Shown: in pieces, positions 9,060-17,718 of the stretch
Layout: each line of letters starts with the position of its first letter
Position numbering within the stretch: the stretch's first letter is position 1
Assembly: GCA_963751425.1 (NCBI GenBank)
Contig: CAVVUF010000002.1
Span: 1,612,001-1,676,000 of the forward strand
Source of the DNA: CAVVUF01 sp963751425
GTDB taxonomy: Bacteria > Chloroflexota > Anaerolineae > Anaerolineales > UBA4823
Direction: 5' to 3'
DNA: 64,000 nucleotides
Notes under the pieces: generated by a model
The model's database searches: none
What the model was told of the DNA's origin: nothing
The model's input: the letters and a program-made list of their open reading frames with translations, nothing else
Translations under genes and position numbers: made by a program

Positions 9060-9617
9060 ATGAAAAAGCTGACTTTCTTTAGTTTAAGCGTTGCATTCTT
9101 GATCTTGCTGCTGTCATTCAGTCCAGTCCTTCAAGCCAACGCCGTGGGACCTGACAGAACCGAGGAGACAATTGATTTTTCGTTTGAAGTCGAAAATCCC
9201 TGCGGTTATCCAATTACAGGTCATTTCACTGGAACGGTGAGAACTACATTTTTTTGGTTTTATGAAAACGGGCTCAAGAACCGTGTTCAGGATACTTACG
9301 TTTCATTGAAGGGGACCTGGTCTGCAAATGGGAAAGAGATCAACATACAGAACGGGGCTCCCGTTCATTTTAGTCAGATCCCTAACGGACATTTTCAAAC
9401 TATTCTTGGTGCAAGTGGAATAATGACGATCCCTGGATATGGGGTTGTCATGGGTTCAGCAGGGCAGATCATTCTTACATGGCAATGGAATGAAGAGTTG
9501 CAGATTTATGAAATGACGGAAGAGGTTAAGAATGTTGGCATGTTAAATCCCAATGATTGGGACGCGGTCTGCGAATACCTGGGGAATAGACCTGGATTAG
9601 TTAATCTCTTTTGGTGA
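9060..9617 (+). CDS. Small secreted protein, copy 1
   Basis: AAAGGAG at 9047-9053 precedes ATG 9060. A clear Sec signal peptide (MKKLTFFSLSVAFLILLLS... with cleavage probably after QANA) leads to a ~160-residue mature part rich in aromatic and beta-type sequence: ENPCGYPITGHFTGTVRTTF, SAGQIILTWQWNEELQIYE, DWDAVCEYLG. I do not recognise a characterised family; proteins with an NPCGxPxTGHFTGTVR-like opening seem to be exported proteins of unknown role. Copy 2 at 14230 ends at YLGE, whereas here one A is missing (CTGGGGAATAG), so the frame runs ten residues longer (NRPGLVNLFW). Likely the first gene of a unit with the propeller gene. Confidence 0.85.
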   Translation: MKKLTFFSLSVAFLILLLSFSPVLQANAVGPDRTEETIDFSFEVENPCGYPITGHFTGTVRTTFFWFYENGLKNRVQDTYVSLKGTWSANGKEINIQNGAPVHFSQIPNGHFQTILGASGIMTIPGYGVVMGSAGQIILTWQWNEELQIYEMTEEVKNVGMLNPNDWDAVCEYLGNRPGLVNLFW

Positions 9618-9643
9618 GGTGTGTGCTAGGGGGCGCACACCTC
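9616..9643 (+). terminator. Stem-loop after secreted protein, copy 1
   Basis: GAGGTGTGTGC pairs with GCGCACACCTC (one wobble) across a short loop. No T-run follows, so it could be a transcript-processing or attenuating hairpin ahead of the propeller gene instead of a full terminator. Confidence 0.5.
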
Positions 9644-9685
9644 CTCAGATACTTGGGAAAAGACTATTTAAAAAGGAAGGAAAAA

Positions 9686-10867
9686 ATGAAGGCGAAAATT
9701 TTGATCATCGCTGTGCTGCTTGTGTTGGTGGCTGTGCAGGTTCCGCCTACGGCGGGCATGGCAAAACCCGAGCGCCAATGGGTTTTCTCTTATCAGGTGG
9801 AAAACAACTATGCTTTGAATGCGCTGGAAGTGTTCCAGGACCAGCTTTATGCGGGCAGTTATGATGCCACGGGGGTAGGCTCCAGCATTTTCAGGACCGG
9901 CAATGGAAAAGATTGGTCGCAGGTGACCCAACCGGCTTTTGGCCAACTACTCCCGGTTCCTGAAGATTGGGCTTATCAAGACTTGATCTATGATATGACC
10001 GTGTTCCAGGGAAAGTTATATGTCGGTCATGACCAGTGGATCTACAGCACTGTGGCGCCTGAATGGGAGCCGCTGCCGGGCGAGATTTGGCGCACCTCCA
10101 ACGGCACCGATTGGGAAGCCGTCGTTACGGATGGATTTGGAGTGCATGGGAACGAAGGCGTGGTGGGCTTCAGCGTTTTCAATGGCATGCTGTATGCCGG
10201 GGTTGCGAATTTCTTTGATGGCTTTTCTATCTACCGCAGCCCTAACGGCACGGATTGGGAAATGGTTGCCGACATGGGCTTAGGCTACTCAGACACCGCC
10301 CAGATCACTGGCTTCGAGGTGTTCAAGGATATGCTGTTTGTCACAGCGGAAGGCTGGGATGTTGATGGCAATTCGACTCCGGTCAGGGTATGGTACAGCC
10401 GGGATGGGTTGAGCTGGCAGGCTGTAACCACGGATGGCTTTGGCAACCCTGATATCGTCTCACCGGGCGGCTTCGCGGTCTTCAAAAACTCCCTTTACCT
10501 GGGAATGGAAAATGCGGGGATGGCGGAGCTATGGAAGACTGATAACGGCCTCGATTGGGAGCAGGTGGATTTGAGCGCCATCGTTACCCCCGATTTCTTC
10601 AAGATCGACGGGGCGTTTGAATACGATGGAAGCCTTTATCTGGTCGCCAACAGCTGGGGTGGGATGGGCCTGTGGGGCTCGCCTGATGGCCTGACCTGGG
10701 AGCAGGTTAATGAACCAGGCTTTGGATCTCCAGCGAACTGGGCTTCACACTGGTCGACTGCCATGGCAAAGTTCAAAGGCGATCTGTATGTAGGCACTTT
10801 CAATTGGGATTCGGAAAATAATACCAATACAGGGCAGATCTGGCGCTGGTGCAGTACCTGCAAATGA
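9686..10867 (+). CDS. Exported Asp-box beta-propeller protein, copy 1
   Basis: 393 residues from ATG 9686 (AAGGAAGG upstream). Signal peptide MKAKILIIAVLLVLVAVQV, then about six repeats that alternate a 'vFqdqLYaG' strand with an Asp-box-like turn: RTSNGTDWEAV, RSPNGTDWEMV, YSRDGLSWQAV, KTDNGLDWEQV, GSPDGLTWEQV, each followed by a GFG loop. This predicts a sialidase-like six- or seven-blade propeller; catalytic sialidase residues are not evident, so a binding or scaffold role is as likely as an enzyme. Paralogue at 14969. Sits between the small secreted protein and the subtilase, all in one direction. Confidence 0.82.
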   Translation: MKAKILIIAVLLVLVAVQVPPTAGMAKPERQWVFSYQVENNYALNALEVFQDQLYAGSYDATGVGSSIFRTGNGKDWSQVTQPAFGQLLPVPEDWAYQDLIYDMTVFQGKLYVGHDQWIYSTVAPEWEPLPGEIWRTSNGTDWEAVVTDGFGVHGNEGVVGFSVFNGMLYAGVANFFDGFSIYRSPNGTDWEMVADMGLGYSDTAQITGFEVFKDMLFVTAEGWDVDGNSTPVRVWYSRDGLSWQAVTTDGFGNPDIVSPGGFAVFKNSLYLGMENAGMAELWKTDNGLDWEQVDLSAIVTPDFFKIDGAFEYDGSLYLVANSWGGMGLWGSPDGLTWEQVNEPGFGSPANWASHWSTAMAKFKGDLYVGTFNWDSENNTNTGQIWRWCSTCK

Positions 10868-10927
10868 ACTTTGGCTGCTCTTTAAAAAGATGGAAGTTTC
10901 GATTCAAATCAAGCAGGAGGTAATCAC

Positions 10928-13220
10928 ATGTTTCGTAAAATTGTATTTCTGGTCATTGCTGCCATGATCCTGGCATCGGTCCTTCCGGCGTCCGCTGCCG
11001 GTCCGCTGCCAGGGAATAACCATGCCAAAACAGAGGTCCTTATTTCCATGAGCGGGGGGACGGACGCCCTGGCCGCTTACCTCCAGAAGAACGGAGGCGT
11101 CGTGCGGACAAAATACCAGAATGTGCCCGCTTTGGCGGCTGCGGTCCCAGTGGTGAAACTTGGAGAGATCGCCAGCTTCCCCGGGGTGCTTTCGATCACA
11201 AGAAATGTGCAGGTGAGGTTGGAGCCCGATCCGCTTGAGCGCTTCGGCGTTGAGACCCGGATTCCCCTGGCTGCCACCGAGCAGGTGAAAGCCATCGCGC
11301 CTCAGACCATCAAGCCGTCTTCCATTCCGGCCGGCTTTGTGAATTCCACTTTCACCAGGGCGGACCAGGTCTGGCAAGAAACCAACCATGGCTCAGGCTC
11401 GATCATCGCCGTCATCGATACCGGCGTGACCCCCATCCCCTGCCTGGAGCAGGCTGTCATCGGAGCGCCAGGCTTCCCCGACGGATTCAATGCGACCGGA
11501 GATGGCATTTCTCCAACGGACCCCCAAAATTATGACCATGGCACCTTTGTATCCTTTGTGGCGGCGGCTTCGTGCGCTCTCAGCTTTACAGATGAGAGCG
11601 ATCCTCTCTGGCAGGCAATCCATGCTTACCAGCCACAATACACGATGGACTATGTCCCGCTGCTTGGACAGGCGCCTGATGCGAAAATTTACCCGGTCAA
11701 GGTGTTCTCACCGGTCGTGGATACCTATACGTGGGAAGTCCTATTGGGCCTGGACCATGTCATTACATTGAAAAAGAGCGGCGCGCTGGATATCGATATC
11801 ATCAATATGAGCCTGGCATTTCCCGCTTTCCGTGATGGCAAAGATCTTCTGGACGAGTTTGTAGAGGCGGCGCAGGCTGCCAATATCCTCGTCGTCGTCG
11901 CGGCGGGTAACTTTGGCCCAACCCCCAACACCGTAGGGAATCCGGCTTCCTCTTATGCGGCCCTATCCGTCGGCGCACTGGATTATGCTGCTTCATCACG
12001 CATTTTCTATGAATACCTGGGCTTGATCAGCGGGTTGGGTGCCGGCACGGGCATGGCCATGCGCCCGACCTCCGAGACCAGGCTGGCGGCTTTTTCTGCA
12101 CGCGGCCCCCTCAGCGATGGGCGCCTGGCGCCTGAGATTACTGCCCTCGGCTGGTTAAATTTTGGATGTAATCAAAACTACTGTGATTGGGGGAGCGGCA
12201 CTTCCTTTGCTTCTCCCACTGTGGCGGGCGGGGCAGCCTTATTAAATGCGTGGTGGGAATCCCAGGGACGGGACACGGATCCGGTTGCGCTGGAAAATGC
12301 CTTGTTGAAAGGGGCCAATCCGAACGAGGTCGGGCCTGAATGGCGCCGCCCGGAGGACCAGGGCTACGGCGTTTTGGATATCCCCGCAGCCCTGGCTGTT
12401 TTGAAGTCGGGAGATTTGAAGCTCAACGAAAAGAAATTGAGCCAGCTAAAGCTGAATGTCCTCGGCAAGCCGGTCAAGGGAAAAACCGAGACCTGGAGCA
12501 GCGGCTTGGTGTCGATAAATCCTTCTCAATTCTCCGATTACATTTTCGAGATTAGCCCGGATACCAGCCGGGTAAAAATTGAAGTCAGCGGAATTGATGT
12601 ACCTGATAATTCAGCCACCACATTTTGGTCCAACAGCCTGTGGTTCAACTTGGGTAGCGCCACTCGGTCGGGTGTATATCCGCCCATCGGTTGGTGGAAC
12701 TGGCGACCGTATTGGGAAGGGGATTCTTTTACCATCATCGTGGAAGATGGCCAGTGGATCGTGGATTCGCAGGCCTATGGTCCCCTGCTGGTCGCCAACC
12801 AGCCGATGCAGACGGGGCTGATGAAGCTCTCGCTTGGCGGCGACATGGTCAACGATTCTCCGGTTTCCTTCAACGTGCGCATCACCCGCGAGAACTACGC
12901 CGCTCCCAGGACGAACCGGGTTGGAAATGGGGTGGTTAAACGAGGATGATATGCTGTTCATCCCGGTTCAGATCCCGGCTGGAACCAGCCAGGCGGTCTT
13001 TGACCTGGTATTTCACCGCGATTGGAGTAAGTTCCCAACCAGCGATATCGACCTGTACCTCTTCGATCCGGATGGGAACCTGGTCAGTACGGAAGGGGTG
13101 AATATTTACGCTCCTGAGCGATGCACCCTGGATAATCCCGTCCCCGGCACCTGGACTGCGTTAGTCTGGGGCTACACCGATTACCCAGATAATTTTGATC
13201 TCTACTTGAAGTTGAAATAA
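10928..13220 (+). CDS. Secreted subtilisin-like serine protease, S8 (one frameshift)
   Basis: Extracellular peptidase. From ATG 10928 (AGGAGG upstream): signal peptide to about ASAAG (residue 25), an inhibitor-I9-like prodomain (~35-95), then the S8 domain with Asp164 in IAVIDTG, His204 in YDHGTFVSF and Ser426 in GSGTSFASPTVAGG; oxyanion Asn in VVAAGNFGP. The C-terminal region contains beta-rich segments ending in a P-domain/PPC-like module (VFDLVFHRDW, DIDLYLFDPDGNLV, GTWTALVWGY). A one-base break near 12925 (AATGGGGTGG, expected GGG) separates this last module. About 764 residues when corrected. Lies within the interval bounded by the two direct-repeat copies. Confidence 0.92.
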
Positions 13221-13250
13221 CTTCACTTACAACTGGGGGGATTCAAGATA

Positions 13251-13304
13251 TGGGTGCAGCGCAAACTCTCAGCCAAACGGACCCAGGAGTCTACGCTGCA
13301 CCCA
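13251..13304. repeat. 11-bp inverted repeat downstream of the subtilase
   Basis: TGGGTGCAGCG (13251-13261) is perfectly complementary to CGCTGCACCCA (13294-13304), with 32 nt between. It follows the protease stop by about 30 nt and is followed by AAAGAAAAA, so it may be a long-loop terminator or an intergenic palindrome. Confidence 0.5.
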
Positions 13305-13375
13305 AAAGAAAAACCGCCAGCGAATAAAGGAATAACGGATATACGAATGGAAAATTTCATGAAAGGAAAGAAAAT

Positions 13376-13909
13376 ATGAAGGCTAAATTATTTTTTATTG
13401 CAGCTCTGCTGGTAGCTGGCTTGGGGCTGGTGAGTGCTTGCAGCCCCGCCGCGCCGAAAGTGCCAACGCCAACACCAACCCTGGGTCCATTGGATATCGT
13501 TAAAGCTTATGAAGAAGCCTTCAATAAACACGATATCGCTGCCACGATGGCTTTGCTGACTGAGGAGTTTACGCTTCGAAGACCACGAGATGGGGATTCA
13601 TATATGGGGAAGGATTCGGTGCAAGAGTTTATTGAAAATTGGTTTGGGTCGAATGGGGAGGTTCACTTCACGGATTGCACAAACTCTGCGGACAAGGTGA
13701 CCTGCAAACTAGCAGCAGAAGAAGATTGCACACGAAGCTTTGGAATGGATGCCTATCATTGGGATGCGAGCTTCAAAATTGTGGGGGACAAAATTGGTGA
13801 AATGACCTGGGATCATGACAATCCAGATGATTATAAGCAATATGTGGGAACTGTAAATAAAGCGTTAGCCTGGTTCGAAGAAAGTCATCCCGATGAATAC
13901 AAACAATGA
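13376..13909 (+). CDS. Lipoprotein with NTF2/SnoaL-like domain
   Basis: 177 residues. Signal peptide with lipobox LVSAC (Cys22), a Thr/Pro linker (PTPTPT), then an NTF2-like fold: DIVKAYEEAFNKHDIAATMALLTEEFTL, VQEFIENWFG, and a C-terminal helix. Such domains bind small molecules or act as a pocket in multi-domain proteins; no catalytic set is evident. AAAGGAAAG precedes the ATG. It is the last gene before the second repeat copy, so it belongs to the interval that recombination between the copies could amplify or lose. Confidence 0.75.
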   Translation: MKAKLFFIAALLVAGLGLVSACSPAAPKVPTPTPTLGPLDIVKAYEEAFNKHDIAATMALLTEEFTLRRPRDGDSYMGKDSVQEFIENWFGSNGEVHFTDCTNSADKVTCKLAAEEDCTRSFGMDAYHWDASFKIVGDKIGEMTWDHDNPDDYKQYVGTVNKALAWFEESHPDEYKQ

Positions 13910-14121
13910 CAACAATACATGCGACTTGCCAATTATGGATTGTCCGTTGAGAAAGGAAATTTATTATCTAAGATATGTAAAGAATACGCTGCTTCAATAA
14001 AATAGCTGATTTTCTATTTTCTGATAAATCCATCTCGAAGTCAGGTGCAGACAGCCAATGGCTAAGATGCTTCGGCCGTGAAAACGCGGGTTGCGTTCGG
14101 TTGGTTACATTTTTCACAAAT
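13910..14121. other. Intergenic stretch before repeat copy 2
   Basis: From 13910 to the promoter at 14122 I see no open frame of interest or strong palindrome. The 320 bp gap to the next gene is otherwise filled by the copy-2 promoter and leader. Confidence 0.5.
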
Positions 14122-14164
14122 TTTAATCTAAGTTTACGATTTCTTTACGATGAGGTGGTATGTT
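14122..14164 (+). promoter_or_regulatory. SARP-type promoter, copy 2
   Basis: TTTAATC (14122-14128), TTTACGA (14133-14139) and TTTACGA (14144-14150) with 4-bp spacers TAAG and TTTC, then 8 bp to TATGTT (14159-14164). The two inner heptamers and the -10 are unchanged from copy 1, while the outer heptamer and first spacer differ, as expected if the inner pair is the constrained site. Confidence 0.72.
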
Positions 14165-14229
14165 AGGGTAGGTGGAAAGGTTCCATCCGAAAAAACAAAT
14201 CCATAAAACCCATCGTAAAGGAGAAAAAA

Positions 14230-14760
14230 ATGAAAAAGCTGACTTTCTTTAGTTTAAGCGTTGCATTCTTGATCTTGCTGCTGTCATTCAGTCCAGTCCT
14301 TCAAGCCAACGCCGTGGGACCTGACAGAACCGAGGAGACAATTGATTTTTCGTTTGAAGTCGAAAATCCCTGCGGTTATCCAATTACAGGTCATTTCACT
14401 GGAACGGTGAGAACTACATTTTTTTGGTTTTATGAAAACGGGCTCAAGAACCGTGTTCAGGATACTTACGTTTCATTAAAGGGGACCTGGTCTGCAAATG
14501 GGAAAGAGATCAACATACAGAACGGGGCTCCCGTTCATTTTAGTCAGATCCCTAACGGACATTTTCAAACTATTCTTGGTGCAAGTGGAATAATGACGAT
14601 CCCTGGATATGGGGTTGTCATGGGTTCAGCAGGGCAGATCATTCTTATATGGCAATGGAATGAAGAATTGCAGATTTATGAAATGACGGAAGAGGTTAAG
14701 AATGTTGGCATGTTGAACCCCAATGATTGGGACGCGGTCTGCGAATACCTGGGAGAATAG
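14230..14760 (+). CDS. Small secreted protein, copy 2
   Basis: 176-residue near-duplicate of the protein at 9060, same AAAGGAG ribosome site and signal peptide. The visible amino-acid change inside the shared part is Thr to Ile in IILIWQWN; the C-terminus is YLGE-stop and probably the ancestral end, because copy 1 has lost a base here. Followed by the hairpin and then by a second propeller gene, repeating the copy-1 order. Function unknown. Confidence 0.87.
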   Translation: MKKLTFFSLSVAFLILLLSFSPVLQANAVGPDRTEETIDFSFEVENPCGYPITGHFTGTVRTTFFWFYENGLKNRVQDTYVSLKGTWSANGKEINIQNGAPVHFSQIPNGHFQTILGASGIMTIPGYGVVMGSAGQIILIWQWNEELQIYEMTEEVKNVGMLNPNDWDAVCEYLGE

Positions 14761-14786
14761 ACCTGGATTAGTTAATCTCTTTTGGT

Positions 14787-14814
14787 GAGGTGTGTGGTAG
14801 GGGGCACACACCTC
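14787..14814 (+). terminator. Stem-loop after secreted protein, copy 2
   Basis: GAGGTGTGTG and CACACACCTC form a perfect 10-bp stem with an 8-nt loop, more regular than in copy 1. It lacks a T-run. Confidence 0.5.
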
Positions 14815-14968
14815 CATGATCCAAAAACGCTAAGGAAGCGGGGATCCTGAGCAGGCTGTCTTTGCCTGCCAGGATGACGGGCGGGATGAAACCACTGATA
14901 AAAAAATTAAGATTGCTTCACCGCCTTCGGCGGCTAACAATGAAATTTCACCATATTTAGGAGGAACT

Positions 14969-16105
14969 ATGTTTACCAAGCTTTCAAATGTTGTCAGAAT
15001 CTTGATCTTATTCAGCCTGGTGCTGGGCATGGCCTCTTGCAGGGGTGAAGATCCGATACCCACCTGGGAGAAGGTTTTCGACCCTGGAATTGAAACTGTG
15101 AATGATTACCAAACCTATACGATCGAGGTCTTCAAGGATCAGCTTTACGCCACGGTTTCAAGCGGGTCTAACACGTTTTCAAGTTCAAAGGACGGGCTGA
15201 TTTTTCGTTCCCCCGACGGGAAAACCTGGACACCGGTTACCGAATTTGGGTTTGACCTGGGAAATTATGACCATATTAGCGATTTAATCGTCTTCCAGGA
15301 TAAGCTTTACATCATACCGGCTGACTGGGATAATCAACAACCAGCGCTTATCTTGCGCACGACGGATGGGACCAATTGGGAAAGTGTTGATTCAATCGGT
15401 TTTAGCTTCCAAAATTTCGCACAATTTGTGGATTTCAAGGGTATGATGTATGTCAATAGCTCCGGAAAAGACTTCACCAGCCATGTCTGGCGCTCCGCTA
15501 GTGGGGATAGAAATTCCTGGAAAATTGTGGCTGCTTTTCCAGGTATGAATTTCCCAGGAACTTTTGAGGTCTTCAAAGACTGGCTGTATATGATCTCTGA
15601 TGTATATCAGGAAGTCTCTGGAACTAATTCACCCAGTCAAATCTGGCGGTCCCAAGATGGGGAGAACTGGAAAATGGTTATTGCGGATGGTTTTGGAAAC
15701 CCCAAAAACGACTCTGGAGGCGCTTTTGAGACTTTCGATGGCTACCTGTATGCTGGCATCGGCAGTTTTCAAGAGGGTGGAATTGGCCAGATCTGGCGAA
15801 CCAAGGACGGGGTGACCTGGGAGCCGGTAGTTGAGGATGGATTCGGAAACCCCAAGAACGTAAAGATCGACGGGTTGGTGGCTTTCCAAAAATATCTATA
15901 TGCTTATTCCTTAAATTGGGATGAGGGCTGCATGCTTTATCGCACCAAAGACGGCAAAAACTGGGTGGTGGCTAACGAGCCGGGCTGGGGTGACCCATCC
16001 AATTGGACCTCTCACTTAAACACGGATCAGACGGTTTTCAAGGGTGATCTGTACATGGGGATCTTTGGACAAAAGGGCGGGTTGATGAAGATGGTCAATC
16101 CGTAA
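14969..16105 (+). CDS. Asp-box beta-propeller lipoprotein, copy 2
   Basis: 378 residues; AGGAGG precedes ATG 14969. Unlike its paralogue at 9686 it has a lipobox (LGMASC, Cys24), so it should be membrane-anchored. Repeats carry RSPDGKTWTPV, RTTDGTNWESV, RSQDGENWKMV, RTKDGVTWEPV and RTKDGKNWVV with 'vFkdqLYa' strands between, again predicting a propeller. Sequence divergence from the first propeller is much larger than between the two small secreted genes, so the latter were duplicated or converted more recently. Function unknown. Confidence 0.82.
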   Translation: MFTKLSNVVRILILFSLVLGMASCRGEDPIPTWEKVFDPGIETVNDYQTYTIEVFKDQLYATVSSGSNTFSSSKDGLIFRSPDGKTWTPVTEFGFDLGNYDHISDLIVFQDKLYIIPADWDNQQPALILRTTDGTNWESVDSIGFSFQNFAQFVDFKGMMYVNSSGKDFTSHVWRSASGDRNSWKIVAAFPGMNFPGTFEVFKDWLYMISDVYQEVSGTNSPSQIWRSQDGENWKMVIADGFGNPKNDSGGAFETFDGYLYAGIGSFQEGGIGQIWRTKDGVTWEPVVEDGFGNPKNVKIDGLVAFQKYLYAYSLNWDEGCMLYRTKDGKNWVVANEPGWGDPSNWTSHLNTDQTVFKGDLYMGIFGQKGGLMKMVNP

Positions 16106-16129
16106 GGAACGGTTACTTGGGAGGTAAAA

Positions 16130-16342
16130 ATGGACCCTCCTGTTCAATTTTCGAACCATACGCACTACCGTTCGTATTTACTGCGCCTTTGGGAAGCCGG
16201 AGCTGAGGGGGCTCCGGCTCTGCGCATCGCGCTGGTCAGCCCGCACACGGGGGAGAAGCGCAGCTTTTCAAGCCTGGAGGAGATGGTGAAGTTTTTGGTG
16301 GAGGAGATGAAAGAGGAGCAGGGGGAAGGGGATCAGGGATAG
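16130..16342 (+). CDS. Small acidic protein of unknown function
   Basis: 70 residues starting 24 nt after the propeller lipoprotein, with GGGAGG ahead of ATG 16130. It opens QFSNHTHYRSYLLRLWEAG and has SSLEEMVKFLVEEMKEEQ near the end; the last residues run into the GGGGATCAGGGATAGGGGG repeat. It resembles short Chloroflexota proteins carrying a YxxYLLRLWE-like opening (memory, not checked). No signal peptide, so cytoplasmic. Confidence 0.6.
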   Translation: MDPPVQFSNHTHYRSYLLRLWEAGAEGAPALRIALVSPHTGEKRSFSSLEEMVKFLVEEMKEEQGEGDQG

Positions 16343-16349
16343 GGGGATT

Positions 16350-16936
16350 CTAAATCCTCTTTACCATCGCCAGGGCGGTGTAGCCGGCGAAACCACCGCA
16401 GACGATGTTCCACGGCAGGCTGAAGAACCAATAAGTTGTGAAGAAATCGTAGTGACCTCCAGGCTGGGCTGGGACTAGAAAAAGGTGAAACAAACCAGCG
16501 GGATCAGGGAGATGAACAAGCCGATTACCGCGCCGGTGAGGGCTGCCTGCCAGCGTTCGGGGAGCAAGCGGGGTAGATATTTGTAGGTCAGGTCGCCAGC
16601 CAGTTCGGTGAACTGGCCCATCACCCCCCAACTCAGCACGCCCCAGTGTTGGAGCAAGACATGGTTGGTGGCGTAATCCCAAAAGTAGACCGGGATGAGG
16701 CCGATGGTGGAAAAAGGCAGGAATACCACCATACCGGCTCCTACCCGTTTGAGTAATAAAATCGCTAGAGCCACAGGGATCACGCTGAAATAGGTCGGGA
16801 TCGTGTATACGCATCCGCCGGAGTAGGCGTATACGACAAAGCTGCCGTACGACATAATGGCAAAAAAGAGCATGCTGAGCAGGAAAGCGGTATTCCAGAA
16901 GGGAGGGGATTGAGGTATGACCTGGGAGTCGGGCAT
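16350..16936 (-). CDS. Membrane protein, five or six helices (one frameshift)
   Basis: From ATG 16936 the protein has hydrophobic spans at AFLLSMLFFAIMSYGSFVVY, YFSVIPVALAILLL, GMVVFLPFSTIGLIPVYFW, HWGVLSWGVMG and GAVIGLFISLIPLVCF, after which the frame stops at a TTTTTC run (~16475-16490). One added T restores a continuation LVPAQPGGHYDFFTTYWFF, NIVCGGFAGYTALAMVKRI ending at 16350. No known family recognised; convergent with the small gene at 16130. Confidence 0.7.
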
Positions 16937-17048
16937 GGCATTTCTTTGTTGAGTTATGTATCAGGGGTTCTTCAGTCGCTGCCGGTCAAAGAACGACCGA
17001 TAAAGCAGAGATAATTTTCTTGTAGCAAAAGTTTCGAGGAATTTTTCA

Positions 17049-17579
17049 ATGAATTACAATATAATAAAGGGAAACTTTCTATTGGAGAATTTTACTTTGC
17101 GACACCCTCAACCGAACTCACGCCACTGCTTTGTCTGCGGACTGGCAAACCCCTTCAGCCTGCACCTGCGCTTCTACGATAACGCCCCGGGGGAGGTGAT
17201 CGCCGATACGAACATCGGTGATCAGTACCAGGGCTACCCGGGAGTGGTGCACGGGGGAATTGTCTCGGCCATGCTCGATGAAGCGGCGGGACGCGCCCAC
17301 ATGGTCGGGACCGAGCCGCGCTTTATGTATACCGCTCGCCTGGAGGTGCGCTACCGCCAGAATGTGCCGGTGGGTCAGCCGTTGCGCCTGGTGGGCAGGG
17401 TGGGCAAGGCGAAAGCGCGCACAGCTACAGCCACCTCGGCGCTCTACCTGGAAGATGGAACGCTGCTGGCGGAGGCGGAGGTGCTGCTGGTGAATATCCC
17501 TGACCTGGAGATGACCCCGGAGCAGCTGGATGAGCTGGGGTGGAAGGTTTATCCGGAGGATGTTACTTCGATTGATTAA
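17049..17579 (+). CDS. Hotdog-fold thioesterase (PaaI-like)
   Basis: 176 residues. HCFVCGLANPFSLHLRF followed by YPGVVHGGIVSAMLDEAAGRA is the signature of PaaI/YigI-type acyl-CoA thioesterases; the HGG and acidic helix residue are present, and the second half (YTARLEVRYRQNVPVGQPL, VGKAKARTATATSALYLEDG) completes the hotdog fold. The start is uncertain: ATG 17049 overlaps an AT-rich possible -10 (TATAAT at 17060), so a later start is possible. Substrate unknown. Monocistronic, followed by a dispersed repeat. Confidence 0.8.
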   Translation: MNYNIIKGNFLLENFTLRHPQPNSRHCFVCGLANPFSLHLRFYDNAPGEVIADTNIGDQYQGYPGVVHGGIVSAMLDEAAGRAHMVGTEPRFMYTARLEVRYRQNVPVGQPLRLVGRVGKAKARTATATSALYLEDGTLLAEAEVLLVNIPDLEMTPEQLDELGWKVYPEDVTSID

Positions 17580-17587
17580 AGGATTAA

Positions 17588-17715
17588 ATTGCTCACGGAT
17601 CAACACGGAAAAACACGGATTTCAAAAACGCACATGGAAAGAGCTGAAAGAACGGAAAAAGGAAAACGGCGGATTTTTTCTTATTTGCGAGGATTAGCGC
17701 AGATTGGCGGATTTA
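17588..17715 (+). repeat. Dispersed CTCACGG-ACACGG repeat, copy 3
   Basis: Begins 9 nt after the thioesterase stop with TTGCTCACGGATCAACACGG, continues ACACGGATTTC, GAACGGAAAAAGG, CGGCGGATTTTTTC and ends with GATTAGCGCAGATTGGCGG, which belongs to a second word family often attached to it. Confidence 0.75.
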
Positions 17716-17718
17716 TTG

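Larger units (their letters stand above)
8961..9644 (+). repeat. Direct repeat, copy 1 (promoter + secreted protein + hairpin)
   Basis: Almost identical to 14132-14815; differences are a short change at GTTAGGAAAAGG versus GTTAGGGTAGG, four or five base substitutions in the gene and a one-base indel at its end. Homology stops right after the hairpin CACACCTCC. The copies lie 5170 bp apart. Confidence 0.9.
14132..14815 (+). repeat. Direct repeat, copy 2
   Basis: Second copy of the block at 8961-9644, in the same orientation. Together the pair brackets the propeller, subtilase and lipoprotein genes. Confidence 0.9.

Noticed and set aside
9616..9643. Strong rho-independent terminator between secreted gene and propeller
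   Set aside because: A stem is present but no U-run follows; kept only as a possible processing or attenuating hairpin.
8961..14815. Composite transposon formed by the two direct repeats
   Set aside because: The repeats encode a secreted protein, not a transposase, and have no terminal inverted repeats; ordinary duplication is sufficient.
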